A stretch of 64,000 nucleotides of DNA from Doryteuthis pealeii (taxonomy: Eukaryota; Mollusca; Cephalopoda; Myopsida; Loliginidae), in the NCBI GenBank assembly GCA_023376005.1, contig CM042163.1, forward strand, positions 3,343,915 through 3,407,914. The letters run 5' to 3'. Below, piece after piece: positions 28,195 through 40,350 of the stretch; the first letter of the stretch is position 1, and the number at the start of each line of letters is the position of its first letter. The notes under the pieces were generated by a model. It searched no databases. It saw only the letters and a list, made by a program, of their open reading frames with translations, and was not told the origin of the DNA. Position numbers and translations under genes: made by a program.

Positions 28195-28800
28195 TTGGTT
28201 TTGTTTTGTTTTGTGGCATATCAACCTCAGTGGGTCATTTAATGCAGATAAAGTTTTGAAATGAATCAATTCTTAATGGATAATACAATTTTCTTATAAA
28301 TACATTTTTCTATTTAACCCATGGATGGGACCCTAACAGGTACTACCACTCCGGGTCAGAGTGGACCAGGGAACAATGGTGATGAAGGGGTGCTCCACAT
28401 TCCCCAAACCTCCAAAACTGGAACCTCACCATCAGATAGAGTTTAACGTCATCCCCAGGACATGTAGACCCTCAGCCACCGCCTTCTAGCACCTATATGA
28501 TAAAAAGGGGTTGGGGCTTGCCATAAGGGCAATAGGGTTGGGACAATCATATAGGTGCTAGGGATTGACGTGACCAGCTGATTGATCGGAGGGGGCCTCT
28601 CCAACTGCCCGTCTAGCCCAAGATAGGGCCAAAGTGGAGTATTGCATGTCATGAATTGCTCATCCACTTGGGTTCTATCCTTAAGCATCACGGGTCGCCA
28701 TCCTCGGCCAACAGGTTTTGCCAAATTGGGGGAGTCTTACCCCTCTGCAGAGGTGCAGTCGGTGCATTCTAACACCCCAGGCGACAGGGCGGTCAGAGTT
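28195..28800 (-). mobile_element. (AACC)n-tailed element, full length
   Basis: TTTTGTGGCATATCAACCTC to GGTGCATTCTAACACC. It carries the second open copy of the 91-codon ORF (28724-28449, minus). Confidence 0.7.
28449..28724 (-). CDS. 91-codon ORF of the (AACC)n-tailed element, second copy
   Basis: Same length and frame as 5699-5974: GRGWRPVMLKDR, QFMTCNTPLWPYLGLDG, PTLLPLWQAPTPFYH. The first codon here is TTG rather than ATG. Function unknown, and it may not be translated. Confidence 0.22.
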   Translation of the reverse strand: MAKPVGRGWRPVMLKDRTQVDEQFMTCNTPLWPYLGLDGQLERPPPINQLVTSIPSTYMIVPTLLPLWQAPTPFYHIGARRRWLRVYMSWG

Positions 28801-29564
28801 ATGAGGGATCTTAATTTACCATGTTTTATTCTATAATTGAAATATATATTAAATAATTGTAAGGGTTTCGTGTATGATTCACGTATTTGATGTCAAAGAT
28901 TAAAATTCACCTTTTTTCTTTTGTTTTTAATCTATTTATTTATTTTTAAACTAAATAGAACTGACTTCTTTTTTTTCTTTCTAACCAGTCTGACCTGAAG
29001 TTGAAGAAGAAAAAAATATAAAAAGTAACTTTTAAAATCTCTTGGGTAATGCAATCAGTCGAGTTGCTCCCACCAAAGCCGGGGGGGGGGGTTTAGGGTT
29101 AAAAAAAAAGGTAACAGCCGGTTTATTACCATCATCATCATCTCTTGAGAATTTTCATTAAACATGTTAGACATATGAAACGTTTCAAATCAAATACTTT
29201 TTTTCTCTCTTTCTGATAAAAAACTTTTTTTTCATTCAACAAGTCGCGTATTTTATAAGTATAAGTGAAGATGTTGAAAAGGGATTGTAAACAAAATGTT
29301 GAAGTGTGTAAAGGGCAGGGGGAGGGCTTTAAAGGTGGGGGGGTAGACTGACGGACATTTAAGGAGAAATCAGACAAACATATTAAGTAACAAGTGTTAG
29401 GGGCGGGACAGTGTAGTATGTGGGAAGATTACTAAATGCAGACTAAATTCACTTTTTTTACTCTGAAAACTATTTTTTATTGTATTTATTTATTTATTTT
29501 ACAAGATAAAAAGTTTTGTATGTGACACACGAAATATCTACTTCCATTTCATTGAGACAAAACA

Positions 29565-30078
29565 TCTGGTTGGTTGGATTTTTACGTCATGTCAACTCTT
29601 GTTGGGTTATTTTATGCCAAAATCGGTTTGTTTATTCTTTCTTGGTGGGTATTCAATTTCTTTTAAACTCATTTTTTTTTTAATATTTAACCTATAGATG
29701 GGACCTTAACAGGTACTACCACTCCAGGCCAGAGTAGACCTGGGGGTAATGGTGATGAAGGAGTACTCCACATTCCAAGATAGAACTTCATTAGATGCAG
29801 TTTAACGTACCTATGTGACCAAAACATGTGTTTATCAGTTGTTTGACGGTAGAGCGTTCGGCTAGAAACCACAAGGTTCCTAGTTCGATACCGGTCCCCG
29901 CCAACTCAGCGTATGAGTAGCACAGGGATCTGTGCGGTAAAGTAAGGAGCTGATGGTATGTGTGGCGCCCCACCTCAGATGCTAAAAACAATCTCCTTGG
30001 TCTAGCGCTATTGAAAAGGGGATAGACTCCCTCGCGGTCTGGCTGATACCGACTTTAGGCCGCCCCGTCGACTTTACT
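29565..30078. mobile_element. truncated tailed element (-) followed by SINE A (+)
   Basis: 29565-29820 has the TTTTTACGTCATGTCAACTC and AACCTATAGATGGGAC blocks. 29838-30078 starts within the tRNA-like head (GGTAGAGCGTTCGGCTAG) and continues as a family A body. Confidence 0.7.
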
Positions 30079-30633
30079 TTTTTACTTACACCAAGCGAGG
30101 CATAGCTTTTATACAAAGTTGCAAGTATGAGGTCCTTAGTGAAGATAGAACTCACAACCCAGTAGTATCTATTTTCTTGACCTCTGACCAGGCCGAATTA
30201 ACATAAAGTCTTTTTTTAACGTGGGGAGCCATGCACAAAAACTTCATGCGTTGGCCAGTGCAACAAAAAAAAAACCTTCTCCTGTCGGCATTCCTCATTT
30301 AGAGCGCCTCATGCACCGGGCAATTATCGCGTGCCCTGTCCATTTTAGGCAAGGGAGCAAATGCTGTGAAGGAGAGGGTCTGAGACCAAGCGATTTATTT
30401 TGGCTCACCCACCAGATTAGAGGCTGAAGCCCCTGTGGCTGGTAACAGTGACTGATCTCCATGACTAGCTTGTTAACCATTACACCGCAAGTTGGCCTCT
30501 AAAAATAAATATAGGAACTTGATTGTCTAAACCGCCTGTCTAAAGGCCAAAGTGGAGTGTTGCATGTCATGGTCAAAATTTTGTTCTATGTTTTTTTCAT
30601 TGTGAATTTTGCTATCAAATGACATTATATCAA

Positions 30634-31273
30634 CTAGCAAATATATGCACCCTCCGGGTGCAAGTATTTAAGTTTTGATATAATAAAATATCATATTAAA
30701 TTAGAAAGGCTAATGAAACTGACTAAGAATGCAGATAAAAAGATCTGCAACAGAGGGGGTATAATCGAAAAATAGAACAACTTTGAAACTAACTATTCCA
30801 TCATTTTCCATTACTCCCCTCTTTCATTGGTAAATTTTCCTAATTTAACTATTTACTTAAAATAGGAAGTAAAGGATAATATTACAGTTATTTCTTCTTG
30901 TAAATAAATTTCTTTTAAGATTTATCCACGAGATTTTTGTTTATATTCTTAAGATAAAACCAAACAATTAGAAATCAATAATACCAAGCACATATTTATT
31001 AAAATAAAATTTTAAATATCAATATGCAAATTAGCCTTCTCGTTCAAACTGTAAACCGCTATTTTGTTGTATATATAAATACAATTGTATGTCATTAGTT
31101 CGTAGATATGGTCAACAGTATTAATAATGTAAAACAATTTTTATTAATAACTGAAGGTTTAAAAGAATGAAATCATGGAGAATTTGACGTAAATAATTAA
31201 GGGAATTGTGACTTGAGTAGTAATATAGTTTCGGTTACAGATAGAAAAACACACAATCTCCATTATAATAAGA
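30634..31273 (-). mobile_element. non-autonomous Helitron, full length
   Basis: On the minus strand: TCTTATTATAATGGAGATTG at 31273, hairpin GCACCCGGAGGGTGC, ATATATTTG, CTAG (30637-30634). 640 bp, no ORF. Confidence 0.8.
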
Positions 31274-31319
31274 TTTGTCAGAATTTTTCAGATGAGGCTT
31301 GATAATTTGTATAGATTTT

Positions 31320-31475
31320 TCAGACTAATATCAGGGAGGTTTGGAAAAGAGAGCTAAAAGGAAGGAGAGACAACAGCAACTCTAGCAAGTATCAGTTTGT
31401 TTGTAGTCACTGCACCAGAGATTGCCATTCAAAAATTGACCTGTTCAGCCACTCCCGCAGATGCAGTTTGAGAAA
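31320..31475 (+). mobile_element. LINE C-terminal C2H2-like fragment
   Basis: Reads YQFVCSHCTRDCHSKIDLFS then HSRRCSLR, the Cys/His tail found at the end of several molluscan-type non-LTR reverse transcriptases (by memory). The upstream ORF is lost. Confidence 0.55.
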
Positions 31476-31971
31476 AAAAATGTGGACACTACACTATCAT
31501 CTTTAGCAGACGGAAGGATGCCAACAACAACATATCTTTACCTTTATAAAGGGTTTGGTCCAAAGTTCTGTGAAGATTCCCGATTATGACATGAAGGCTC
31601 CTGAGTTTGACAAGAAGGTTCCCAAGTTCAACAATAAAGACCTGAAGATGGCCGGAGTACACATCAGTCGAAACGTTGTGTATATAATAATAAAGACGAG
31701 GGCAAAAGTCAGAAAAATCTAAATTATACATTATATCAAGTAATGATGTTTTTTTTAATCTGCTTTCTTGGTGGGAGAGTTGCATATTTACCATTAGTGC
31801 CTCTGGTTAGGGTTCAATTAATTGATTTTAACGGCATGTCAACCATCTAGTGTTATTTTATGCCTAGAGGTTAGGCATTCATTGTATGTTCATATTTAGA
31901 TTTCTTGTAGAGTTTTTTTTTTTTTTTTTTTTGCACATGGTCCTATTGAATAGAAATATTTTTTAAACAGA

Positions 31972-32611
31972 CTAGCAAATATATGCACCCTCCGGGTGCA
32001 AGTATTTAAGTTTTAATATAATAAAATATCATATTAAATTTTTAAAGGCCAATGAAACTGAATAAGAATGTAGATAAAAGATTTGAAACAGAGGGGGTAT
32101 GATTGAAAAATAGAACAACTTTGAAACTAACTCTTCCATCATTTTCTGTTACTCCCGTCTTTCATTGGTAAATTTTCCTAATTTAACTGTTTAGTTAAAA
32201 TAGGAAGTAAAGAATAATATTAGTTATTTCTTCTTGTTAAGGGATTTCTTTTATGATTTATTGAAGAGATTTTTGCTCATATTCATTAAGATAAAACCAA
32301 AAAATTAGAAATCAATAATACTAAGCATATATTTATTAAAATCAAATTTTTAAGATCAATATGCAAATAAGCCTTCCCATTCATACTGTAAACCTCTATT
32401 TTGTTGTATATATAAATACAATTGCATGTTAATAGTATGTAGTTATGGTCAACCTTATAAGTATTGTAAAACAATTTTATTAATAATTGAGGTATAAATA
32501 AAAAATAAAATCATGGTAAATGGGATGTAAATAACAAAGGGAATTGTGACTTGGATAGTAATATAGTTTCGGTTACAGACAAACAAACCCACAATCTCCA
32601 TTATAATAAGA
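31972..32611 (-). mobile_element. non-autonomous Helitron, full length
   Basis: Same termini as the copy at 30634-31273 (CTAG 31972-31975; TC at 32611-32610) and about 640 bp long. Confidence 0.8.
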
Positions 32612-32799
32612 TTTATTGGACTCATAAATAGAACCCTAACTCATAAATAGGACCCTAACTGATACAACCACTAAAAGTAAACCAGCCATTATTTACTTGG
32701 AAAATTGGGGGAAAATATTTAATCTCATATTTGAACTTGTGTCAGACTAAGCAGGTATATTTAATAAATATTAAGTAAAGATTTTGGCTTGAGACTGCA

Positions 32800-33120
32800 G
32801 TTTTGGTTGGTTGGTTGGTTGGATTTTATGGCATTTCAACCCTTGTTGGTTTATTTCATGCTAAATACGTTTTTATTCATTCTTGACGACATTAAATTTT
32901 CAAACTCAATTTTTTAACACATTTTTAGTTTCTTTTTTTTTTTTATCTAATTAACCCATAAATGGGACCCTAACAGATACACCTCATTTTTTTTTAAACT
33001 ACCACTCCGAGTCAGGATAGACCTGGGAGTAATGGTCATGAAGGGGTACTCCATATTCTCCAGAATTGAAACTTCACTATCAAATGCAGTTTATCATCAT
33101 ACCCAAGACAAGCTTAGCTT
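32800..33120 (-). mobile_element. (AACC)n-tailed element, partial
   Basis: TTGG tract, TTTTATGGCATTTCAACCC, AACCCATAAATGGGACCC. The body is broken near 33110. Confidence 0.6.
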
Positions 33121-33129
33121 TAGTTGACA

Positions 33130-33545
33130 GTTTAAATCTATCATGTAATAGTATTATTTGCGTTATTTGGACTATTGTCCCCATCTTCATTGTTATTTGT
33201 ACAACGTTTCAGCCGATATACCCTCGGGCCTTCTTCTTTCACTCAGTTGGACACATGGCCAAGTGGATTAGGCAGTTAGGTTAAGACAGTTCTAAGTGAC
33301 AGTTATCTCTGGAACCCGAGTTCAATCCTGAGTGAAAGCAGTTAGAAAATGCTATGGTTAGCGGAATGAGAACAGGATACCCCCGTGGAATAAATAAAGG
33401 GTTAGGTTCAAAGTTCCGTGATGGCTCCCGATTACGGGTATATCGGCCGAAACGTTGTACAAATAACAATGAAGATGGGGACAATAGTCCGAACAACGCA
33501 GATAATACTAATCTTCAAGCCTCATCTCAAACATTCAGAGAAATA
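33130..33545. repeat. foldback repeat (GGCCGAAACGTTG family)
   Basis: Left arm GGACTATTGTCCCCATCTTC (33170) and right arm GAAGATGGGGACAATAGTCC (33470-33490) are inverted. Arms also contain CAGCCGATATACCC and GGCCGAAACGTTGTAC. The same family is at 56037-56300 and 63337-63787. Confidence 0.7.
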
Positions 33546-33790
33546 TCATGCAATAGTATCATTTATATACTTACCAACCCCTCCACACAAGCAGGATGTG
33601 ACACAAGGTTTAAGTTTAAGTTTATGGTTAGTTTATCAAGTTTCCGTGTTTTCTTTCTCCAAGATTGGTTACCATACCAAGGTTAAAGAAACCAGTAGAT
33701 GCAGTTTATATGACACCCAGGACACTTCAGTTTTTGGGGTTTGTTTCTTTTTGGTTTTAAATAACAAAAAAATAAAATGAAACAAAACAA

Positions 33791-34041
33791 AGTTTGTTAT
33801 AATATATTAATAATTTGAAAGCAATTACAATGCACATAAAAAATAAAAACAAAAAGATGTTATTTTTGTCTTATCGATTTCAAAGTAGAACTTTATCTTC
33901 AGAGACGAATTCCAGAAATATATCTGGATTCATCTCTGAAGATAAAGTTCTACTTTGAAATCGATAAGACAAAAATAACATCTTTTTGTTTTTAATGTGC
34001 ATTGTAATTGCTTTCAAATTATTAATATATTATAACAACTT
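33791..34041. repeat. near-perfect palindrome, 120-bp arms
   Basis: TGTTATAATATATTAATAAT at the left is mirrored at 34018-34037. The centre is CCAGAAATATATCTGG. The arms contain CTGAAGA, T, AAAGT/ACTTT, GAAA, a partial hammerhead-like order. Confidence 0.85.
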
Positions 34042-34761
34042 AACAATGCTTCAAGCAAATTACCAATTACTTTTAAAACAAAGTTTCTTTTAAAGAAGCA
34101 CCAGGTGGAAATACACAATTATTTTTTAACACAAAATAAAATAAAATAAAATATTGAACAACAAAACGAAGGCATGAGCATTAAATACAGTTTTATCTTG
34201 TAATCAAACTATTTACAATGGATGTTAATGATACATGTGAATTATTATAGCCTTTTCTTTTCTTTTTTTTATCCATCTCCCTCCATACACACAAAAAAAA
34301 ATGGCAAGGCGAGATGGGGGGGGTGAAGTAAAGGCAGCAGACAAATAACAAAATGGGATTAAAAAAAATTTTAAAAAAAGGAAAAAATTTAAAAATGTAT
34401 CACAATAAAACATTCTTTGCATGATGAAGAGCAGGAGCGTAAACCGATGATGCATTTGTATTTACGTCAACTTTTAAGAGGATTATATTCAAGGGTTTTT
34501 TCTTTTTTTTCTTTTCTTCTTTCTTTGTCAATTCAGAAGAGAAAAAGAAAATTATTACATTTTCAACAATAAAAGATGAAAATATATAATTCTTCTTTCT
34601 TTAGTGAAAAGATCTCAAAGAATTTATGTCCATTTCAATTACAAATTGTAATATTTTTATTTTTATTCGAACTCAATCATTTAATAGACTTTAAAAAAAA
34701 AGTTTTTAAAAAACAAACATAATTAAAAAGAATTCAAATAAGTCATTTTATTTCCACCTTT

Positions 34762-35335
34762 ACTTGGTTGGTTGGTTGGATTTTATGGCATGTCAAACAC
34801 ATTGGGTCATTTTATGCCAGTTTGGTTTGGTTTGGTTTGTTTTACGGCATATCAACCTCGATGGGTCATTTAATGCCGACTAAGTCTTGGGTTCATAGCG
34901 GTTGTTTGGTAGAAAACAAATGTATATATGTATAGATTTGAACTATTGTTTAATTGTTCATATTTTTTAGAACAATCTCACTTTGATGGGAACTCAATTT
35001 TTTTTTTAACACATTTTTTTAAACTCATTTTGTTCTATTTATCCCATAGATAGGACCCTAACAGGTACTACCACTCCGGGTCAGAGTAGACCTGGGAGTA
35101 ATAGTGATGAAGGGGTACTCCACATTCCCCAGAGCTCCAGAATTGGAACTTCACCCTCAGATAGAATTAACGTCATACTCAGAACAATAAGACCCTCAAC
35201 CACTGCCTTCTGGCACATTTTATCATATATGTGGGGCTTGCAATAAAGGCAACAGGACTGGGACAATCTTATAGGTGCTAGGGCTTGATGTGACCAGCCA
35301 ATTAATTGGTCTCTCCGACTGTCCACCTAGCCTAA
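34762..35335 (-). mobile_element. two nested (AACC)n-tailed element ends and body
   Basis: TTGG-TTTTATGGCATGTCAAAC (34765) and TTTTACGGCATATCAACCTC (34841) precede a body with AGATAGGACCCTAACAGG. Confidence 0.65.
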
Positions 35336-35757
35336 CAAATGACATGGATCATTAATGTCGAGTTATTTTTATCAAATACATTTTAGGTAGATAATCCTGA
35401 CCCTATAGAAATTTCTAATGTATGTGATTGTTTTTTCTTATTTTGATTTTTGCAGACTGTTGTCCGCATTTTCATTATGATATATAAAAACACAACTTTT
35501 CGGCCATTTTATCTGCCAGCCTTCTTCAAGTTTTCCTTGTCTATCCAAGATATCATTTTGAATAGTTTGACTGTTGAGCAAACAAAGTGATTGAAGAACT
35601 TATGAAGATCTCATCCAAATAATGACGTCATTGTGTTTGCACATCCATCAATGAAGGCCAGACGGTACAATGACCAAAACATTGTGTTATTATATATAAC
35701 AATAAAGATGAGGACAACAGTAAAAAAAAAATATCAAAGTAATACATATCAAGCCTC

Positions 35758-36735
35758 ATCACAAAAATTTAGACAAATAAGATGGTTTGGTTTTGGATTC
35801 CTTGTTTAATGGCATATCAACCTTCATGGGTTATCTAATGCCAAAGCCGTCCTTGTAGAAGAACAGTAAAGTAAAAGTAAACTCGTCGGTATCAGCCAAT
35901 CAGCGAGGGAGTCTATCCACTTTTCACTTGCGCTAGACCAAGGAGATTATTTTAGCGTCTGAGGTGGAGCGCCACACCTACCTACATATCATTATCAATT
36001 AAATGGGGGGGGTCCAGATCTTGAGATCCGACAATTTTTTTTTGTCCATTTGAAAGAAGAAACATTAAACAAACTGATTAAAAAAAAAAAAAAAAAAAAA
36101 AAATTCAGTTTAAGGAAATAATGAAAATTATGAACGAAAAACAATGTTTACATTTTTGCACCGTTAAATCAATTGAAATTTACGTAGCCAAAAATAAGAA
36201 AGGCTTTTTTAAAAATTCTATGAAAAATCAATTAATGGTCTGATTTTCCCAAAAGTAAAATAAGCTTGAAAAAGCATTCTTGTATTTTACCAGAACGGCT
36301 AACTAGCTTATTCGAAAAAAAAAATTAAGTTTTCATAAATATCAAGTCAGTAATTTTTCTGTCTATAGTGTATTTAATGATTTTTGTTATTGATTTCTAA
36401 GAATAAAGTTAAAATTTTAAAAATCTTAATTTATGTAGGTATTTAGTCCGTAAATTACTTTAAAGCGCCAATTTTGATAAAATAATCGGAATAATTTAAT
36501 GTTAAAAATATATTAAAAATAAATCACAAAAATTTAGACAAATAAGATGGTTTGGTTTTGGATTCCTTGTTTAATAGCATATCAACCTTCATGGGTTATC
36601 TAATGCCAAGCTGTCCTTGTAGAAGAACAGTAAAGTAAGTAAAAGTAAAGTCGTCGGTATCAGCCAATCAGCGAGGGAGTCTATCCCTTTTCACTTGCGC
36701 TAGACCAAGGAGATTATTTTTAGCATCTGAGGTGG
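35758..36735. repeat. direct duplication of a tailed element plus SINE A block
   Basis: ATCACAAAAATTTAGACAAA ... GATTCCTTGTTTAAT ... TCGTCGGTATCAGCCAATCA occurs at 35758-35990 and again at 36520-36735. Between them is AT-rich sequence with a long A run. The second copy continues to a complete SINE A head at 36868 and a SINE B fragment to 37015. Confidence 0.7.
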
Positions 36736-37485
36736 AGCGCCACACCTACCATTAGCTCCTTACTTTACCGCACAGATCCATGTGCTACTCATACGCTGAG
36801 TTGGCGAGGACCGGTATCGAACTAGGAACCATGTGTTGCTAGCCGAACGCTCTACCGACTGAGCTAACTAGTACTATCTAACCCATAGCTGGGGGAATGA
36901 AGGGGTTCATACCTTTCCCAAGAGTATTAGTCCAAAAGTGAATGTAATAGCATGACTGAAGTTCAAACTTGCTTACTACAATGTTGTAGTCCAACATGTT
37001 AGCCATAAGGCCATGGGGACTCCCCACTGATGTTTGCAATTCAAACAATTGTTAACTTGAAAGAAAATCAGACAAAAGAAAGAAGTAAATTAAAATTAGA
37101 TTCTTCAAATAAATTAGGTGACTAAAATGAGTTTCAGAAATTGTTTGTTTAATGATCTACTGGGCATTTGTCTTCTGATTTCAATTCAAAAGAAAGTGTC
37201 TGAAGATCGGCATCAGTTCGCAATCAAAGAAGACTTATAACCAGTTATTATGAAAAGAATGGAAATTACTTCACTTCCATATACATGCTCTATCAATGAT
37301 ATCAAGCACTCTATACTTATAAATTTAGCAAACTATAATATCAATATTTATCTATACAAATGCATATTCCTTAATGGGTGCGTTGTCTTGATGATAAGTG
37401 GCTAAAATGCTGCTTTGAAACTAATGGTAACAATTTCAACTTAAATGTATTGTACACTATAACAAATTATATATATATACAAGTT

Positions 37486-37862
37486 TTGTTGAACTGTACA
37501 GACAATTCTTGTCGGACGAGTTTTTGGTTGATCCTTTCTAATTTTCGAGCAATCTTTTTGGTGTCGGGGTGGAACTCGTGTAACAGTCCACCAAAGGTTT
37601 CAAAACGAGCGCTTTCGGCAATACAATTTGCCATCATCAGGTAGGAAACGATGGTATGGTTTCGTGTCTCATTTTTACCGAGAACGAGTAGTAGCAAGGA
37701 ATTAGAAATGGGAGGTAATAACAATTGGTAGTGGGAGGTTGTAGGAATGGTAATGGTTCGAGCGAGCGATGCTGTAGTGATTTTTTTGTGGAAGGGGATT
37801 AGAAAGGATCAACCAAAAACTCGTCCGACAAGAATTGTCTGTACAGTTCAACAAAACTTGTA
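37486..37862. repeat. palindromic repeat, 60-bp arms
   Basis: GTTGAACTGTACAGACAATT (37488) is inverted at 37838-37857. The minus strand keeps an ORF (KKIARKLERINQKLVRQELS) that spans an arm, probably incidental. The interior holds CTGATGA (37640-37634, minus), T, GGCAA/TTGCC, GAAA. Confidence 0.75.
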
Positions 37863-37897
37863 TAAAAGAAAAAATGCTGCCAAAATACACTTATTTT

Positions 37898-37914
<17 letters not shown>

Positions 37915-37943
<29 letters not shown>

Positions 37944-38216
37944 GATATGAAAACACACAATGCTATTAAAATGAAAATATTTTATATCATCTTCAGAGTT
38001 TGTTTTTAATCCGGACTCATAGAAGAGAAGCAGAAATTAATTTAAATTCAAAACAAAAAACATTGATGTTCTAAAAAGCGTGCAAGTCATGCGATCGTTT
38101 CGTCATCAAAACATGATGAAGATGATATAAAATATTTTCATTTTAACAGCATTGTGTGTTTTCATACCCTTTTATCTATACTTATACTGTCGGATTCATT
38201 TCCTTTCTCTTAACTT
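37915..38216. repeat. palindromic repeat related to 13298-13793
   Basis: Arms ACACACAATGCTATTAAAAT and ATTTTAACAGCATTGTGTGT, with the same ATACTGTCGGATTCATTTCC tail and (TA)n flanks as the 13.3-kb element, but a different, shorter interior. Confidence 0.7.
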
Positions 38217-38273
<57 letters not shown>

Positions 38274-38977
38274 CATCAAATTACCACTTTAACTTTCCCA
38301 TTGCAGCGGCAGTAGTAAATTATCCAAAAGTGCTCAACATATTAAAAACGGACCAATAATAAAAATAATAGTAGTAATAATAGGTAGGGTCATAATGAAA
38401 TCATTTGGATTGAAACCATGGTAGAGCCATAACTCTTTTCCTCTACTACTATTACTAATATCATATATAAATTTTTTGGGGGGTACAGAATTTTATTAAT
38501 GCTTTAAATAGACATTCTAAAAGCTTCATTGTATGGGGAAAAAAAAGTTTGTTTTTTTTTTACAATAGAAGGGGGGGGTAAAAGGAAAATAAAAAGCGAG
38601 TTGCATGCTGACTAGTTTCGATCCTCGCTCAACAGAGTTAAATATCGAGGATAATAGAATAACCGGTAAATGGGACGAGTAAGAAAATAAAATAGAAGAA
38701 AAGAACAATTTCTTTTCTTTACTCTAAAAAGGGGGAGGGAGAGAAGATCTAAAGTTTGATATATTCAAACCAAGTAAGCCCTCTCTTTATTTACAAAGAG
38801 AGGCTTATTGGTCAGAATATACAATGTTTCCAAAATCTTGAGGTGGTAAAAAGAGTGTGACTTGCTCTCAACTGAGAACCAGTCAACACTAAATGAGTTG
38901 GCGCAATTGCAGTTATTTATAAGGTGTTCGCCTATAGAGGAACCATAAGTATTCCTCAGTACATCGTTCGGACCGAC

Positions 38978-39019
<42 letters not shown>

Positions 39020-39021
<2 letters not shown>

Positions 39022-39215
39022 CACACATCTTGGTCGGATGATCATATAGGAAAAAAAAAAAATGACAATCAATATTTGTGATTGATAAACAATGAATCCG
39101 ACTTTTTACAGTAAATAATTTCAATCAGAGTTTTTATTACAAAATTTCATTCATAGGATTCAATATTTCATGTAAAAAAAAGTTGCCGGAGTACCCTATT
39201 GTCGGTTTCATTTAG
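39020..39215. repeat. dispersed repeat shared with 14750-14965
   Basis: CTTGGTCGGATGATCATATAGG, AATCCGACTTTTTACAG and ATTCATAGGATTCAATATTT in the same order as the earlier copy. Confidence 0.6.
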
Positions 39216-39293
39216 AGGGTTTTTGTTTATAACATCTTTCTAACTTGTCTGAACTGAAGTTGAAGAAGAAAAAAAATATAAAAAGTAACTTTT

Positions 39294-39480
39294 GATGTTA
39301 TAATTCGCTGACAGAAATCTGTTTCGACCCTTTATTGAAGTGGTCTTCATCAAGAGCGGGATGTGTGTGTGATAGAGAACGGTTTAATCAAACCGTCTCT
39401 CTATCACACACATCTCGCTCTTGATGAAGACCACTTCAATAAAGGGTCGAAACAGATTTCTGTCAGCGAATTATAACATC
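39294..39480. repeat. palindromic repeat with paired hammerhead-like arms
   Basis: GATGTTATAATTCGCTGACA (39294) is inverted at the right end (39461-39480). Arms are about 85 bp with a short centre GGTTTAATCAAACC. Confidence 0.85.
39416..39468 (+). ncRNA. hammerhead-ribozyme-like motif
   Basis: Stem I CGCT (39416-39419) / AGCG (39465-39468); box C-TTGATGA (39420-39427); an extra A; stem II GACC/GGTC (39429-39432, 39445-39448); GAAA (39449-39452); stem III CAGA-TT-TCTG (39453-39462); cleavage-like GTC ending at 39464. The mirror copy is at 39358-39306 on the minus strand. The box has an added or substituted T against CUGANGA, so activity is uncertain. Confidence 0.35.
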
Positions 39481-40119
39481 ATGTGTTTGTTTTTTCTAAA
39501 AATATTTATTTCATACTGTCGGATTCACTTCCATTATATATATATTATATATATATATATATATACATACATACATTCATAGATGGATTACTAGGTAAGT
39601 TGATATTGGGATGATTCTAAGTTGGACCTTTCTTCCAACAGTGGAATGTTAGAGTTGTTCAGGTCCAATTTGAGAGCTCGATGTTCAATATTATTGAATA
39701 GAGCAATATAAAGCCTCATGAATTATCTGTCTACCATTTTCAATAAAGTTAGCAGTCTGATGAAACTCCTAGGTATACACTGATATCTGTGGGTAGAAAT
39801 AGATCTATAACCACAAAATGACCAATTTTAAGCCTTTTTCTTTACAATCAACTCACAAAAAAAATTTTTAAAAATAAAAATAAAAAATAACCATATATGT
39901 ATCAGCTATATGCACACACTACACTATTTGCCATCGATATAATATAGCACACATTTTGTCATGCTCTATCACTGATATCGAGCACTCTTTTCTTCCGAAT
40001 ATATGAAACTAGAGCATTCAACTAAGGATATGAAATTCCTTCCCCAAACCCTGCAGGTTCAATCCGAGTTTTCAGTGGTGTCGATATCAAATGGTATTTT
40101 ATGAAAATGATACTTTAAC

Positions 40120-40350
40120 TCTTAACATCCTGTTGAGATTTTTCTAAGTCCAGAGCATTCCTATAAGGATGTATAAAAAATGGCTAAAAATTAACTTTGC
40201 ATCTAAAGTTACCTATTATTTCCCTTAAATCAAAGATTTCTACATATGTTTAATATTAAATTTAAACAAAGGCTATTGTTTGGGGCTGATTAGTTAAAAC
40301 GAATGTGACTTCTGGCCGGTGAATGAGGCGTATAGGACTTTAAGAGTGAG
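40120..40350. repeat. dispersed repeat shared with 55570-55798
   Basis: CATCCTGTTGAGA, ATTCCTATAAGGATGTAT, AATTTAAACAAAGGCTAT and GAATGTGACTTC occur in the same order in both places. Class unknown. Confidence 0.65.

Noticed and set aside
37378..37724. ORFs across the 37.5-kb palindrome (KKIARKLERINQKLVRQELS)
   Set aside because: The same sequence is read again, inverted, in the other arm. This is expected from a palindrome and there is no independent sign of coding.
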